Assembly: GCF_012843265.1 (NCBI RefSeq)
Contig: NZ_JABAIT010000001.1
Coordinates: 186,001 to 250,000 of the forward strand
DNA from: Bacillus sp. DNRA2
GTDB taxonomy: Bacteria; Bacillota; Bacilli; Bacillales; Cytobacillaceae
Length of the DNA stretch: 64,000 bases
Direction of reading: 5' to 3'
This document shows positions 52,093 to 60,815 of this stretch, one piece after another. Positions within the stretch are counted from its first letter, which is position 1, and each line of letters starts with the position of its first letter. Below the pieces are notes generated by a model. It saw nothing but the letters and a program-made list of their open reading frames with translations, had not been told where the DNA came from and searched no databases. Made by a program: the position numbers and the translations under genes.

Positions 52093-52137
52093 AGATTGGG
52101 AGGGCAACTTAGCATTATCTACTTCCCCTCCCAATCT
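52093..52137 (+). other. Perfect hairpin between badH and the thiolase gene
   Basis: AGATTGGGAGGG (52093-52104) and CCCTCCCAATCT (52126-52137). No T tract. It may protect or process the operon mRNA. It ends just before the thiolase ribosome site. Confidence 0.7.
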
Positions 52138-52159
52138 CCATAAGGAGGTTCAAACTAAC

Positions 52160-53353
52160 ATGAAACCCGTATATATCATTGATACCGTCAGAACAGCGAT
52201 AGGAAAAATGGGTGGCGCCCTTAAGGAGATTCAACCTGATTTCCTCGCCGCTAAAGTGATTAAAGAAATCGTCGAACGTACTGGAATCGAGAAATCAGCC
52301 ATCGACGAAGTCATTTTAGGACAAACAAAACAAAGCTCCGATGCATCAAACATTGGCCGCTTAGCTGCCTTGCGAGCCGGACTTCCGATCGAAGTTCCAG
52401 GCTATACCGTCCAACGCCAATGTGGTTCAGCGCTTCAAGCAATCAACAATGCTGCCCAGCAAATCATCAGTGAAAACGCTGATTTCATCATTGCGGGTGG
52501 CGTGGAATCGATGAGTTTAGCACCGTTTTATATTCGTAATGCACGTTACGGACTTGGCACAGGAAATAATGTTCTCGTCGACTCAAATACGGAAAGCCAG
52601 CAACGCTCTCAACCAATCGAAGAATACGGAAACCTCACGATGGGATTGACCGCTGAAAATCTGGCGGAACAATACCGCATCACACGAAGGGAACAGGATG
52701 AGTTTTCATTAAGAAGCCAGGAATTAGCTCATCAAGCTATCTCAAGCGGTCGTTTCGAACAAGAAATCGTCCCTTACGAAATCAAGGAGCGCAAAAACAT
52801 CATCAAATTCGTAACCGATGAGCATCCGCGCCTATCCACTTTAGAAAAACTCAATAGCTTAAAACCAGTTTTCAAAGAAAACGGTACGGTCACGGCTGGT
52901 AACAGTAGTGGTCGTAATGATGGGGCAGCGGCTGTCCTTGTCGCATCAGAGGAAGCAGTTCAGAAATACAATTTAACACCAAAAGTGAAAATCATTGCAC
53001 AAGCCGTTTCTGGTGTCGCACCCGACATGATGGGAATCGGGCCAGTTCCATCAACAAAACTCGCGCTTAAACGAGCCGGACTTACAATCGCTGACATTGG
53101 CTTAATTGAGATAAATGAAGCTTTCGCTGCTCAATCCCTCGCAGTCATTAAAGAATTACAGCTTGATTTAGAAAAAATTAACGTCAATGGAGGTGCCATC
53201 GCTCTCGGTCATCCATTAGGAGCAACAGGAGCGATCCTCATGACCAAACTTGTTCATGAAATGGAACGTCGTGGTGAGAAATATGGATTAGTTACATTGT
53301 GCATCGGCGGCGGCCAGGGCATTACTACCATCGTTGAAAATGTCCAAATTTAA
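52160..53353 (+). CDS. Acetyl-CoA C-acyltransferase (thiolase)
   Basis: 397 residues. Active-site cysteine in Q-R-Q-C-G-S-A near 90, H of G-G-A-I-A-L-G-H-P-L-G-A-T-G near 350 and the second cysteine in L-C-I-G-G-G-Q-G near 380. Carries out the final thiolytic step of beta-oxidation, here probably 3-oxopimeloyl-CoA to glutaryl-CoA and acetyl-CoA. TAAGGAGG upstream of the ATG. Confidence 0.93.
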   Translation: MKPVYIIDTVRTAIGKMGGALKEIQPDFLAAKVIKEIVERTGIEKSAIDEVILGQTKQSSDASNIGRLAALRAGLPIEVPGYTVQRQCGSALQAINNAAQQIISENADFIIAGGVESMSLAPFYIRNARYGLGTGNNVLVDSNTESQQRSQPIEEYGNLTMGLTAENLAEQYRITRREQDEFSLRSQELAHQAISSGRFEQEIVPYEIKERKNIIKFVTDEHPRLSTLEKLNSLKPVFKENGTVTAGNSSGRNDGAAAVLVASEEAVQKYNLTPKVKIIAQAVSGVAPDMMGIGPVPSTKLALKRAGLTIADIGLIEINEAFAAQSLAVIKELQLDLEKINVNGGAIALGHPLGATGAILMTKLVHEMERRGEKYGLVTLCIGGGQGITTIVENVQI

Positions 53354-53371
53354 TAAGGAGGTACAACGAAT

Positions 53372-54244
53372 ATGATCAAACATATCGCTGTAATTGGAAG
53401 TGGAACAATGGGACGTGGAATTGCTTACACAGCCGCACTTTCCGGATTTGCGGTTACTTTGCAGGATATTTCGCTGCAGGCGCTCGAAAAAGCAAAGCAG
53501 TATATCGTCACTCTTTTAAACAGCAGTGTTGATAAAGGTTATATCACGTCTCGGCAACGTAATCTTGTTCAGCAAAACTTAATCTATACTACAGATTTAC
53601 AAGTTGCTGTTAATAAAACCGATCTCGTCATCGAAGCGATTTTAGAAATCATGGAGCTAAAAATCGAAACGTTTAAGAAAATTGAGCAATATGCTCCAGA
53701 CCATGCAATTCTAGCAACGAACACTTCGACGATGAGTCCGACTGAAATCGGAGCGGCTACTAAGAAGCCTGATCAATTTATTGCAATGCATTTCTTTAAC
53801 CCTGTCCATCGAATGAAATTAATTGAAATCATCCGTGGCTTGGATACATCGGATGAAACCGTCGCAACCGTCAAAGCTGTTGCCGAAAAAATGGCTAAGG
53901 AAACGGTGGAAGTCAATGAATTCCCAGGTTTTGTTACAAGTCGGATGAACTGCATCATTGGCAATGAAGCGATGAACATGCTGATGGAAGGCGTTGCTTC
54001 TGCGGAGGACATCGACAAAGCGATTAAGCTTGGCTTAAACCATCCGATGGGTCCGCTGGAAATGGCTGATTTAGTAGGCTTAGACAGCCGTCTCCGTAAT
54101 ATGGAATATCTTTATCATGCGCTTGGCGAGAAATATCGCCCATCACCTCTTTTAGTGAAGTATGTAAAATCAGGCCGCCTGGGCCGAAAGTCAGGTCAGG
54201 GCTTCTACAACTATAGACAGGAAGAATTAACACCAACTAAATAG
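53372..54244 (+). CDS. 3-hydroxyacyl-CoA dehydrogenase
   Basis: 290 residues. NAD motif G-S-G-T-M-G-R-G-I near 9-17, E-A-I-L-E near 90, N-T-S-T near 115 and the catalytic histidine in H-F-F-N-P-V-H near 138; the C-terminal dimerisation domain has H-P-M-G-P-L near 225. Oxidises the 3-hydroxyacyl-CoA between hydratase and thiolase. AAGGAGG upstream, 18 bases after the thiolase gene. Confidence 0.94.
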   Translation: MIKHIAVIGSGTMGRGIAYTAALSGFAVTLQDISLQALEKAKQYIVTLLNSSVDKGYITSRQRNLVQQNLIYTTDLQVAVNKTDLVIEAILEIMELKIETFKKIEQYAPDHAILATNTSTMSPTEIGAATKKPDQFIAMHFFNPVHRMKLIEIIRGLDTSDETVATVKAVAEKMAKETVEVNEFPGFVTSRMNCIIGNEAMNMLMEGVASAEDIDKAIKLGLNHPMGPLEMADLVGLDSRLRNMEYLYHALGEKYRPSPLLVKYVKSGRLGRKSGQGFYNYRQEELTPTK

Positions 54245-54289
54245 AATGCGAGAAACAGGCTTTATTTTTTAAAAAAAGAAAGGGTTGTG

Positions 54290-55444
54290 ATGGAAATGAA
54301 TTTTGAATTACCGAAGGATATTCAATATTTACAGCAAGGGATTCGTGAGTTTATTGAAAATGAGGTTGAGCCACAAGCGAATGTCATTGAGGAAACTGAC
54401 GAAATTCCTGAAAGCATTATGGAAAAATCAAAACAGATGGGGCTGTTTGCTCTTAGCATTCCGGAAGAATACGGTGGCCTCGGCATCGGTATGGTCGGAA
54501 AGTGTGCTGTTCTTGAAGAAGTTGGCCGCACTCATAATGGTTATACGACTGTCATTGGCGGCCACACCGGGATTGGCAGCGTCGGTATTGTTGAAATGGG
54601 GAATGAAGCGCAAAAGCAAAAATACCTGCCAAGCATGGCGAGTGGAGAAATGATTGGGGCGTTTGCCTTAACCGAGCCAAGTGCAGGTTCGCATGCGACG
54701 AATCTGAAAACAACGGCTGTACATAAAGGCGATCGTTTTATTTTAAATGGCTCCAAACACTATATCACTAACGCTGATATTGCGGGTGTATTTACGGTTA
54801 TGGCTGTTACCGACCCGTCAAAAGGCGCAAAAGGCATTACATCATTTATCGTTGAAAGAGGTACACCTGGCTTTACAATCGGTAAAAAGGAAAAGAAAAT
54901 GGGCCTTCACGGTTCCCACACGTCGGAGATTTTCTTTGAGGATTGCGAGGTTCCGGTTGAAAATATTTTAGGTGAGGAAGGTCAGGGCTATGTCAATGCT
55001 TTGAAAATTTTAGCAAATGGTAGGTCCGCGATGGCGGCCCGAAATCTTGGTTCTGCTGATAAACTGCTTGAGCTGTCACTTGATTTTGCCCATATGCGGA
55101 TTCAATTTGATAAACCGATTTTTGAACAGCAAATTATCCAGCATTATTTGGCGGAGATGGCAATGGAAATTGAAGCGCTGCGGGCGTTAACCTACAAGGT
55201 TGCTTGGATGACGGATCAAGGCATGAATGTCATCAAGGAAGCGGCGATGGTTAAGTTGCTAGGCTCAGAGACTTATAATCGCGTCGCTGATAAGGCTGTG
55301 CAAATCCATGGTGGAATTGGTTACATATCGGAATATCCAATCGAACGCTTCTACCGTGATGCGCGCATTACAAGAATATATGAAGGCACATCAGAAATTC
55401 AGAAGAATATTATTGCCGCTCAATTGCACAAAAAATACCAATAA
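54290..55444 (+). CDS. Acyl-CoA dehydrogenase 3
   Basis: 384 residues from ATG 54290 (AAAGGG upstream; GTG 54287 and ATG 54296 are alternatives). Standard family motifs: P-E-E-Y-G-G-L-G near 55, F-A-L-T-E-P-S-A-G-S-H near 123, K-H-Y-I-T-N-A near 152 and the catalytic glutamate in I-Y-E-G-T-S-E-I near 365. Likely the dehydrogenase for the open-chain dicarboxyl-CoA, by analogy with PimC/PimD. Confidence 0.9.
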   Translation: MEMNFELPKDIQYLQQGIREFIENEVEPQANVIEETDEIPESIMEKSKQMGLFALSIPEEYGGLGIGMVGKCAVLEEVGRTHNGYTTVIGGHTGIGSVGIVEMGNEAQKQKYLPSMASGEMIGAFALTEPSAGSHATNLKTTAVHKGDRFILNGSKHYITNADIAGVFTVMAVTDPSKGAKGITSFIVERGTPGFTIGKKEKKMGLHGSHTSEIFFEDCEVPVENILGEEGQGYVNALKILANGRSAMAARNLGSADKLLELSLDFAHMRIQFDKPIFEQQIIQHYLAEMAMEIEALRALTYKVAWMTDQGMNVIKEAAMVKLLGSETYNRVADKAVQIHGGIGYISEYPIERFYRDARITRIYEGTSEIQKNIIAAQLHKKYQ

Positions 55445-55459
55445 TGGAGGAATGCTCTG

Positions 55460-56239
55460 ATGACTTACGAAAATCTATTACTGGAAAAAGAAGGACAAAT
55501 CGGTGTGATCAAAATTAATCGCCCTGAGGTACGGAATGCGTTAAATAATGAAACTGTTATCGAAATCCATGCTGCGCTAGAGGAACTTGAAAATGCTCCG
55601 GAAATTGGGGTGATTGTGTTTACTGGCGTTGGCGAAAAAGCTTTTGCAGCAGGTGCTGATATTAATCAACTGACGAATCGGAAGGCAACTGAGGTGTTCA
55701 ATACTCACAGTATGTCTGCTGTTTACCGTCGCATTGAAAATTGCAAGAAGGCGACAATTGCAGCCATAAACGGGTTCGCCCTCGGTGGTGGTTCGGAGCT
55801 GGCGATGGCTTGTGATATTAGAATTGCTTCCGAAAATGCTAAGTTTGGTTTGCCGGAATTAAATTTAGCGGTGATTCCGGGAGCTGGTGGGACGCAGCGC
55901 CTCGCACGACTGATTGGCAAGGGCCGGGCGATGAATATGATTTTAACCGGTGAATTTATTTCGGCAAGTGAAGCGAAAGCGATCGGGCTAGTGTCTGACG
56001 TGGTACCGCTGGAAGACCTTTGGGAAACGACGTGCGAAAAAGCAGAGAAGATTATTGCCAAAGGACCGCTAGCTGTGCAAATCGCCAAGCTCGTTGTAAA
56101 CCGTGGCTTTGATGCAGATCTCGATACCGGTTTATTAATTGAAAACCTTGCCCAAGCGGTTTTATACGGAACAAATGATAAGGTCGAAGGGACGAATGCA
56201 TTTCTTGAAAAAAGACAGCCTTCTTTTTCAGGGAGGTAA
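55460..56239 (+). CDS. Enoyl-CoA hydratase (BadK-like crotonase)
   Basis: 259 residues. N-R-P-E-V-R-N-A-L near 22-30, A-F-A-A-G-A-D-I near 63-70, the oxyanion and catalytic segments G-G-G-S-E-L-A-M-A-C-D near 105 and P-E-L-N-L-A-V-I-P-G-A-G-G near 130-143, with both catalytic glutamates present. Hydrates a 2-enoyl-CoA; it may act on cyclohex-1-ene-carboxyl-CoA (BadK role) or on the chain intermediates. Confidence 0.9.
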   Translation: MTYENLLLEKEGQIGVIKINRPEVRNALNNETVIEIHAALEELENAPEIGVIVFTGVGEKAFAAGADINQLTNRKATEVFNTHSMSAVYRRIENCKKATIAAINGFALGGGSELAMACDIRIASENAKFGLPELNLAVIPGAGGTQRLARLIGKGRAMNMILTGEFISASEAKAIGLVSDVVPLEDLWETTCEKAEKIIAKGPLAVQIAKLVVNRGFDADLDTGLLIENLAQAVLYGTNDKVEGTNAFLEKRQPSFSGR

Positions 56240-56244
56240 GCTAG

Positions 56245-56997
56245 ATGGACCTTCATTTGCAGGGGAAAACTTTACTCGTAACTGGTGCAGCTAAACGAAT
56301 TGGTCGAGCGATTGCCTTGGCATCAGCACGTGTTGGGGCAAACATCGCCCTGCATTACCGTGGTTCTGCCGAGGAAGCCACGCAAACAGCTGCGGAGATT
56401 AAGGAGCTTGGGGTAAAAGTGTGCCTGGTCCGTGCTGATATTGCTAGTTTAGCAGAGGTAAAGGTGATGAAAGAAGTGATTGATGCCGAACTTGGCGGTG
56501 TTGATTTTATTGTCAACAATGCCGGATACGCAAAAATGAAGCCATTTTTTCAATATGAACCTGATGAATGGAAGCCAGAAGTAGATGCTTGCTTTTATGG
56601 GGTGGTGAATTTGGCGCATACGTTTGTGCCGGATATGATCACAAAACAGCTCGGGAAGTTTATTAATATAGTAGGCGATTCGGCTAGGACTGGTGACCGC
56701 CATCTCATTATTTCCGCTGCTGCGCGGAACGGTGCGATTAGCTTTTTAAAGTCACTCGCAAACGATGTTGGCAGAAGCAATATACAATGCAACACTGTGG
56801 CGCTCGGGTTAATTGATCAAGGGGAGGTGACATTTGACGAAGCTACGATTGGTAAAATTGTGAAGCAATATCCATTAAACCGATTGGGTAAACCTGATGA
56901 TGTTACGAGCATGATTTTATTTTTATTATCAGATGGGGCAGATTGGATTACCGGTCAAGTATTCTCGGTCAATGGCGGACATAGTATGCTTGGATAA
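56245..56997 (+). CDS. SDR family protein lacking the catalytic tyrosine
   Basis: 250 residues. The N-terminal T-G-A-A-K-R-I-G-R motif, N-N-A-G-Y near 91 and the C-terminal I-T-G-Q-V-F-S-V-N-G-G are those of a classical SDR. Where Y-x-x-x-K is expected, the sequence is H-L-I-I-S-A-A-A-R-N-G-A: no tyrosine, and arginine for lysine. Enzyme activity is therefore doubtful; it may bind cofactor or partner proteins. GGGAGG before the ATG; last gene of the operon, five bases after the hydratase. Confidence 0.85.
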   Translation: MDLHLQGKTLLVTGAAKRIGRAIALASARVGANIALHYRGSAEEATQTAAEIKELGVKVCLVRADIASLAEVKVMKEVIDAELGGVDFIVNNAGYAKMKPFFQYEPDEWKPEVDACFYGVVNLAHTFVPDMITKQLGKFINIVGDSARTGDRHLIISAAARNGAISFLKSLANDVGRSNIQCNTVALGLIDQGEVTFDEATIGKIVKQYPLNRLGKPDDVTSMILFLLSDGADWITGQVFSVNGGHSMLG

Positions 56998-57001
56998 AAA
57001 G

Positions 57002-57031
57002 CGGAGGAGCTCAATTTTGGCTTCTCCTTTT
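57002..57031 (+). terminator. Weak terminator at the end of the catabolic operon
   Basis: GGAGGAGC pairs with GCTTCTCC around a short loop, then CTTTTAAC. Downstream (57050-57140) two TCGA-C/T-AAATT half repeats occur; no gene is seen before minJ. Confidence 0.6.
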
Positions 57032-57235
57032 AACATTACTTTACAAAGAAAACTCCAATCGACAAATTCTGAAAAACCCGTCGATAAATTTTCTAAACAG
57101 GCCATAACACCCTAATCCACAAAGGATTGTCCAAAATCTGTCGGTTTTTTCAAGAAACTAGTAATATGTTTTATGCTTGATTTTTGCTAGAATTAATAGT
57201 AATAGATTCGGAAACTAGCAGGGCAGGTGGCATGA

Positions 57236-58432
57236 GTGGTAAATGATTGGCTAATTGAGTTACTGTTTGGGACGGGAAAGCTATTTTTGAATCCGGTCTT
57301 TTATTTATTATTTTTACTAGCAGCATGGATGGGTGTAAGTCGAGTGAAGCGGGAGCGCCGTCATTTCCATGTCCGTGTTGAAAATGCCTACTTTGAATTG
57401 CGCCAACTTCTCCCGCAAGGGCTCATAATGGGTCTCTGTCTGTCCATATTATTTGTGATCGTTGGGGTAGCAATCCCGGTTGAAATGGTGGTACTTACGG
57501 CAATGGTTACGGTCATCGTGATGGTTTCGACTAAGGTACGATTCTTATCTCCGGCCTATACGGTAGGAATTGCAGCGATCATGTTTGCAATCCTTGATTG
57601 GCAAAATGGGAAGTTACCGTTTTTTGGTGAAATTCAACAAGAAGCGCATACATATTCAGCGATTGCTATTTCTTTAGCTTTATTGATCATAGCCGAGGGA
57701 TTCCTGATTATTGGGAACGGAAAAAAGGGCACGTCACCGATGCTAATTGACGGGAAGCGAGGTGCCACGGTTGGTGCTCATGAATTAAAACGGATTTGGC
57801 TACTACCTGCGTTTATACTCATTCCAGGTGATGTGCTACAGCTTCCGTTTGACTGGTGGCCAACCTTCACTGCAGGCGGTGAGAACTACTCATTATTACT
57901 AGTACCGTTTGCGGTTGGAGTTCACCAGCAGGTGCAAGCGAAGGTGCCTTCGGTGGCTGTTCGTGGTTATGGAATGCAGGTGCTCTATCTCGGTATCATT
58001 ACGGCGATCCTTGCGATTGGTAGTTATTTCCTGCCGATGGCGGCCCTTGCGGTTGTAGCCGTGTCTCTAATCGGACGTGAAGCATTAACTTGGTTGCAAC
58101 GTTTTAATGAGCGAGATTTACCGTTTTATTTTGCGAAACAGAATCAAGGCATGAGAATTTTGGGAATCTTACTTGACTCACCTGCTAGTAAAATGGGGCT
58201 TAAGGTTGGTGAGGTCATAACAAAAGTAAACGGACAGACAGTAACCGATGAAAAAGCATTTTATGAAGCTCTGCAGCGGAATCGGGCTCATTGTAAGCTC
58301 GAGGTGCTAGATGTTAACGGTGAGGTTCGTTTTGTGTCAAGAGCGCTATACGAAGGTGATCATTACAAGTTAGGTATTCTTTTTGTTCAAGAAGAAAAGC
58401 GTGACGATTTCCAAGCAGCTATCGGAGATTAA
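57236..58432 (+). CDS. minJ: Division-site protein MinJ
   Basis: 398 residues, GTG start with CAGGTGG upstream. Seven or eight membrane helices in the first 295 residues, then a PDZ domain (about 300-385: G-I-L-L-D-S-P-A-S-K-M-G-L-K-V-G-E-V-I). MinJ links DivIVA to MinD at the septum. In B. subtilis it is near ctpB (yvjD), so the 13-kb catabolic block is an insertion between them. Confidence 0.87.
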   Translation: MVNDWLIELLFGTGKLFLNPVFYLLFLLAAWMGVSRVKRERRHFHVRVENAYFELRQLLPQGLIMGLCLSILFVIVGVAIPVEMVVLTAMVTVIVMVSTKVRFLSPAYTVGIAAIMFAILDWQNGKLPFFGEIQQEAHTYSAIAISLALLIIAEGFLIIGNGKKGTSPMLIDGKRGATVGAHELKRIWLLPAFILIPGDVLQLPFDWWPTFTAGGENYSLLLVPFAVGVHQQVQAKVPSVAVRGYGMQVLYLGIITAILAIGSYFLPMAALAVVAVSLIGREALTWLQRFNERDLPFYFAKQNQGMRILGILLDSPASKMGLKVGEVITKVNGQTVTDEKAFYEALQRNRAHCKLEVLDVNGEVRFVSRALYEGDHYKLGILFVQEEKRDDFQAAIGD

Positions 58433-58544
58433 GTAAATGTTGGTTGGATTGATTGTTTCAGAAATCCACTGTTTCTTTGTAAAATAAATCGCAAAATTCG
58501 ACACGATTTTATGCTGAGCTGCATACATTAAACTATTCACTACC

Positions 58545-58585
58545 AAAGAACAATGAGAACCAAGCTTCTCGTTGTTCTTTTTTTG
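58545..58585 (+). terminator. Terminator after minJ
   Basis: AGAACAATGAGAA / TTCTCGTTGTTCT with loop CCAAGC and seven T. Confidence 0.93.
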
Positions 58586-58590
58586 CAAAA

Positions 58591-58619
58591 AACCTCCAGA
58601 TTATCAGGATCTGGAGGTT
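58591..58619 (-). terminator. Terminator of the DoxX gene (minus strand)
   Basis: AACCTCCAGAT / ATCTGGAGGTT; read on the minus strand it is followed by T-rich sequence. Confidence 0.9.
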
Positions 58620-58657
58620 AGTGCCAATCGCTCATGTGCGAGATTCTGCTGCATTTC

Positions 58658-59167
58658 CTAAGTTGTTCGTGGTGCTACATCGTCGCCTCTTCTAAAGAGC
58701 GTTCTACGAATGAACGGAATCACCCAGCGGTCTAAGCCAAACCGTCCTGCATTGTAACCAGAAAATAACAGAATTGAGCCAAAGAATATATCTGATGGGT
58801 TGTGAGAAACAGTTCCAGCTAAGAAAAACGAGAAGTTCATCACCAAGGCGAAAAATGCTGCAGCTGTTGTTAAGCAACCTAGCAGTAAGCCAAGGCCAAT
58901 CAAGAACTCTCCTAGTGGAACAATCGTATTAAAAATGCCAACATTAGGGAGAGCAAAATTTTCTAAAAAGCTAACGTACCATGGATAAACGACACTTCCA
59001 TCCGGGCCTTTTACAGGATTTGCGACGGCATTTTTTAAAAAGCCAGAAGCATCAAAACCTCCAGTTAATTTTCCCCATCCAGCAGTTAACCAGTTATAGC
59101 CTAAATATATACGAATTACAGCTAATATAATTGAGGCAACTATGTGTTCTCGCAAAAAATTAACCAT
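58658..59167 (-). CDS. DoxX family membrane protein
   Basis: 169 residues with four membrane helices. R-I-Y-L-G-Y-N-W-L-T-A-G-W-G-K near 18-32 and G-E-F-L-I-G-L-G-L-L-L-G near 86 are DoxX/DoxD hallmarks. In archaea DoxD is part of thiosulfate:quinone oxidoreductase; in firmicutes relatives respond to thiol or quinone stress. A link to the SQR at 11303 is only speculative. A palindrome lies upstream at 59249. Confidence 0.85.
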   Translation of the reverse strand: MVNFLREHIVASIILAVIRIYLGYNWLTAGWGKLTGGFDASGFLKNAVANPVKGPDGSVVYPWYVSFLENFALPNVGIFNTIVPLGEFLIGLGLLLGCLTTAAAFFALVMNFSFFLAGTVSHNPSDIFFGSILLFSGYNAGRFGLDRWVIPFIRRTLFRRGDDVAPRTT

Positions 59168-59248
59168 ACGTTATTTCCCTTCCTTTCAATTTATAGAATT
59201 GTTTTATCATTTCTTACTATTTGATTCTGGCTTGTTTTTTATGCACAC

Positions 59249-59267
59249 CTCTAAATATAATTTAGAG
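59249..59267. promoter_or_regulatory. 19-bp palindrome between DoxX and CDF genes
   Basis: CTCTAAATATAATTTAGAG, a perfect inverted repeat, 80 bases upstream of the DoxX start on the minus strand. Form of a dimeric repressor site. Confidence 0.5.
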
Positions 59268-59279
59268 AATCGAAAATCA

Positions 59280-60281
59280 CTATTTCACCACATCTTCTCG
59301 TAGTAACGGTGGCCAATCCTTCACACCATTGTCCTCAATAATTCCAATGGTTACATCGGCAATATCTGGATCAGTAATTAAATGATCGCGAATTCGGAAT
59401 TTAATGTCATCTGCATCTGCCAAGGAAAGGCCAGGTGTGAGCTCGATATAGCTTTCGACATGATAGTAGCGCCCCTCCTGGGTAATTCTGATTTTATTAA
59501 TATCAGTGACATCCTTATCACTAAAAATCATTTTGACAATTTTCTCTTCGATATCCTTTGGCGCAGCGACCCCAATTAAACCAACCATATTATCAAATCC
59601 AACGCGAAAGCCAACTCCAAACATCAGTAAGCCAATTAAAATTGTGGTTAGGCCATCAAGTGCATTAAAGTTTGTAAGCGCAGTGACGACAACAGCGACT
59701 AAGGCAAGCAGTGCACCGGAAACGGCGACTAGATCTTCATAAAACACTAATCTTGTTGCTGGGGCAGCTCTACGAACATTTTTAAAGGATCCCAAAAAAA
59801 TACCGATGCCTGTAGCGCCAGATGTAGTTTCGGCATTGATTTCCTTCATCGCTTTTACTAGGATGGCGCCATCAATCGCTAAATTGACCAACAGGACGGC
59901 GATATTCAGCAAAAGTCCCCCATGAACATTAGCTGGATGCTGAATTAAGTGGAAGCCTTCTAAAATGGTTTCATAGGCCATAATCGTGACGACAATAACA
60001 GCGATCATACAAAAGAGATTGATTACTCGCCCAAATCCTGTTGGAAAGCGAGCAGTTGGTTTTTTTTCTGATAAAATACTGCCGATAAACACAAAGCCTT
60101 GATTGACAGCATCTGCTAATGAATGCATGGCGGAAGCGAACATGGCACCACTTCCACTCATTGCAGCTGCGACGCCTTTTGTAGCGGCAATTACCGTATT
60201 ACCGGCCATAGCCATTGCTGATGATTTATTTCCTCGCTTAATAAGCGCAATAAGGTTATCTTGATGTGCAGTATGCTCCAC
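59280..60281 (-). CDS. Cation diffusion facilitator family transporter
   Basis: 333 residues, five or six membrane helices followed by a C-terminal cytoplasmic domain of about 100 residues. The first metal site has H-S-L-A-D near 53-57 (H-x3-D) as in CDF proteins with broad divalent specificity; the partner site is less clear. The insert N-V-R-R-A-A-P near 165 is typical of a subgroup close to B. subtilis YdfM. Probably exports Zn, Fe or Mn. Confidence 0.85.
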   Translation of the reverse strand: MEHTAHQDNLIALIKRGNKSSAMAMAGNTVIAATKGVAAAMSGSGAMFASAMHSLADAVNQGFVFIGSILSEKKPTARFPTGFGRVINLFCMIAVIVVTIMAYETILEGFHLIQHPANVHGGLLLNIAVLLVNLAIDGAILVKAMKEINAETTSGATGIGIFLGSFKNVRRAAPATRLVFYEDLVAVSGALLALVAVVVTALTNFNALDGLTTILIGLLMFGVGFRVGFDNMVGLIGVAAPKDIEEKIVKMIFSDKDVTDINKIRITQEGRYYHVESYIELTPGLSLADADDIKFRIRDHLITDPDIADVTIGIIEDNGVKDWPPLLREDVVK

Positions 60282-60329
60282 GTGAGTTAATCCTCCAAAA
60301 AGAATTTTCGTTAGTATTCCCTTTTTTAA

Positions 60330-60364
60330 TTAAAATAAAAAAACCGCCAACAATTAGCGGTTTT
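60330..60364 (-). terminator. Terminator after the small secreted protein gene (minus strand)
   Basis: AAAACCGC / GCGGTTTT with a nine-base loop; T-rich on the minus strand. Confidence 0.88.
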
Positions 60365-60371
60365 GGAGAAA

Positions 60372-60641
60372 TTAATCAATAACTTTTTCTTGCCCCTCAG
60401 TCAGACAGGGATCTTCTTGGTTTAAAATTTGTTGATTTGTTCCTTCCATATTGCATGTTTTTCTCGGTTGCTCTCCATTTTCAGTTTCAAAGCCCATAAA
60501 TTCCTTGCAACTTTCGACCATTTGAGCCACATTTGTTTCGATTTGAACTCGTTTTTCTACATCTATTGTATTGGCCAAAACTGCTCCACCCAGTCCAAAT
60601 AGGGTCGAGACAAATAATATCGAAATAATGATTTTTTTCAT
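60372..60641 (-). CDS. Small secreted protein of unknown function
   Basis: 89 residues. Signal peptide of about 23 residues (K-K-I-I-I-S-I-L-F ... V-L-A-N), then a polar mature part with three cysteines (E-S-C-K, K-T-C-N, D-P-C-L). GGAGG upstream on the minus strand. Not recognised. It is divergent from the candidate selenoprotein gene, sharing a 174-base intergenic region. Confidence 0.7.
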   Translation of the reverse strand: MKKIIISILFVSTLFGLGGAVLANTIDVEKRVQIETNVAQMVESCKEFMGFETENGEQPRKTCNMEGTNQQILNQEDPCLTEGQEKVID

Positions 60642-60815
60642 ATGTTAATCAACCTCCGTAGGTTAATTATAAGTGAAAAACCGTGCTTGATAAGCAAATT
60701 ATTTATTACAAAATAATGAAGCGACTTATATTGCAACATAACTTTCAGAAATTACATAAAAAAAACCTGTTCGCAAATTCTATACTAAAAAGGAATACAT
60801 AAAAGGAGGATAACA

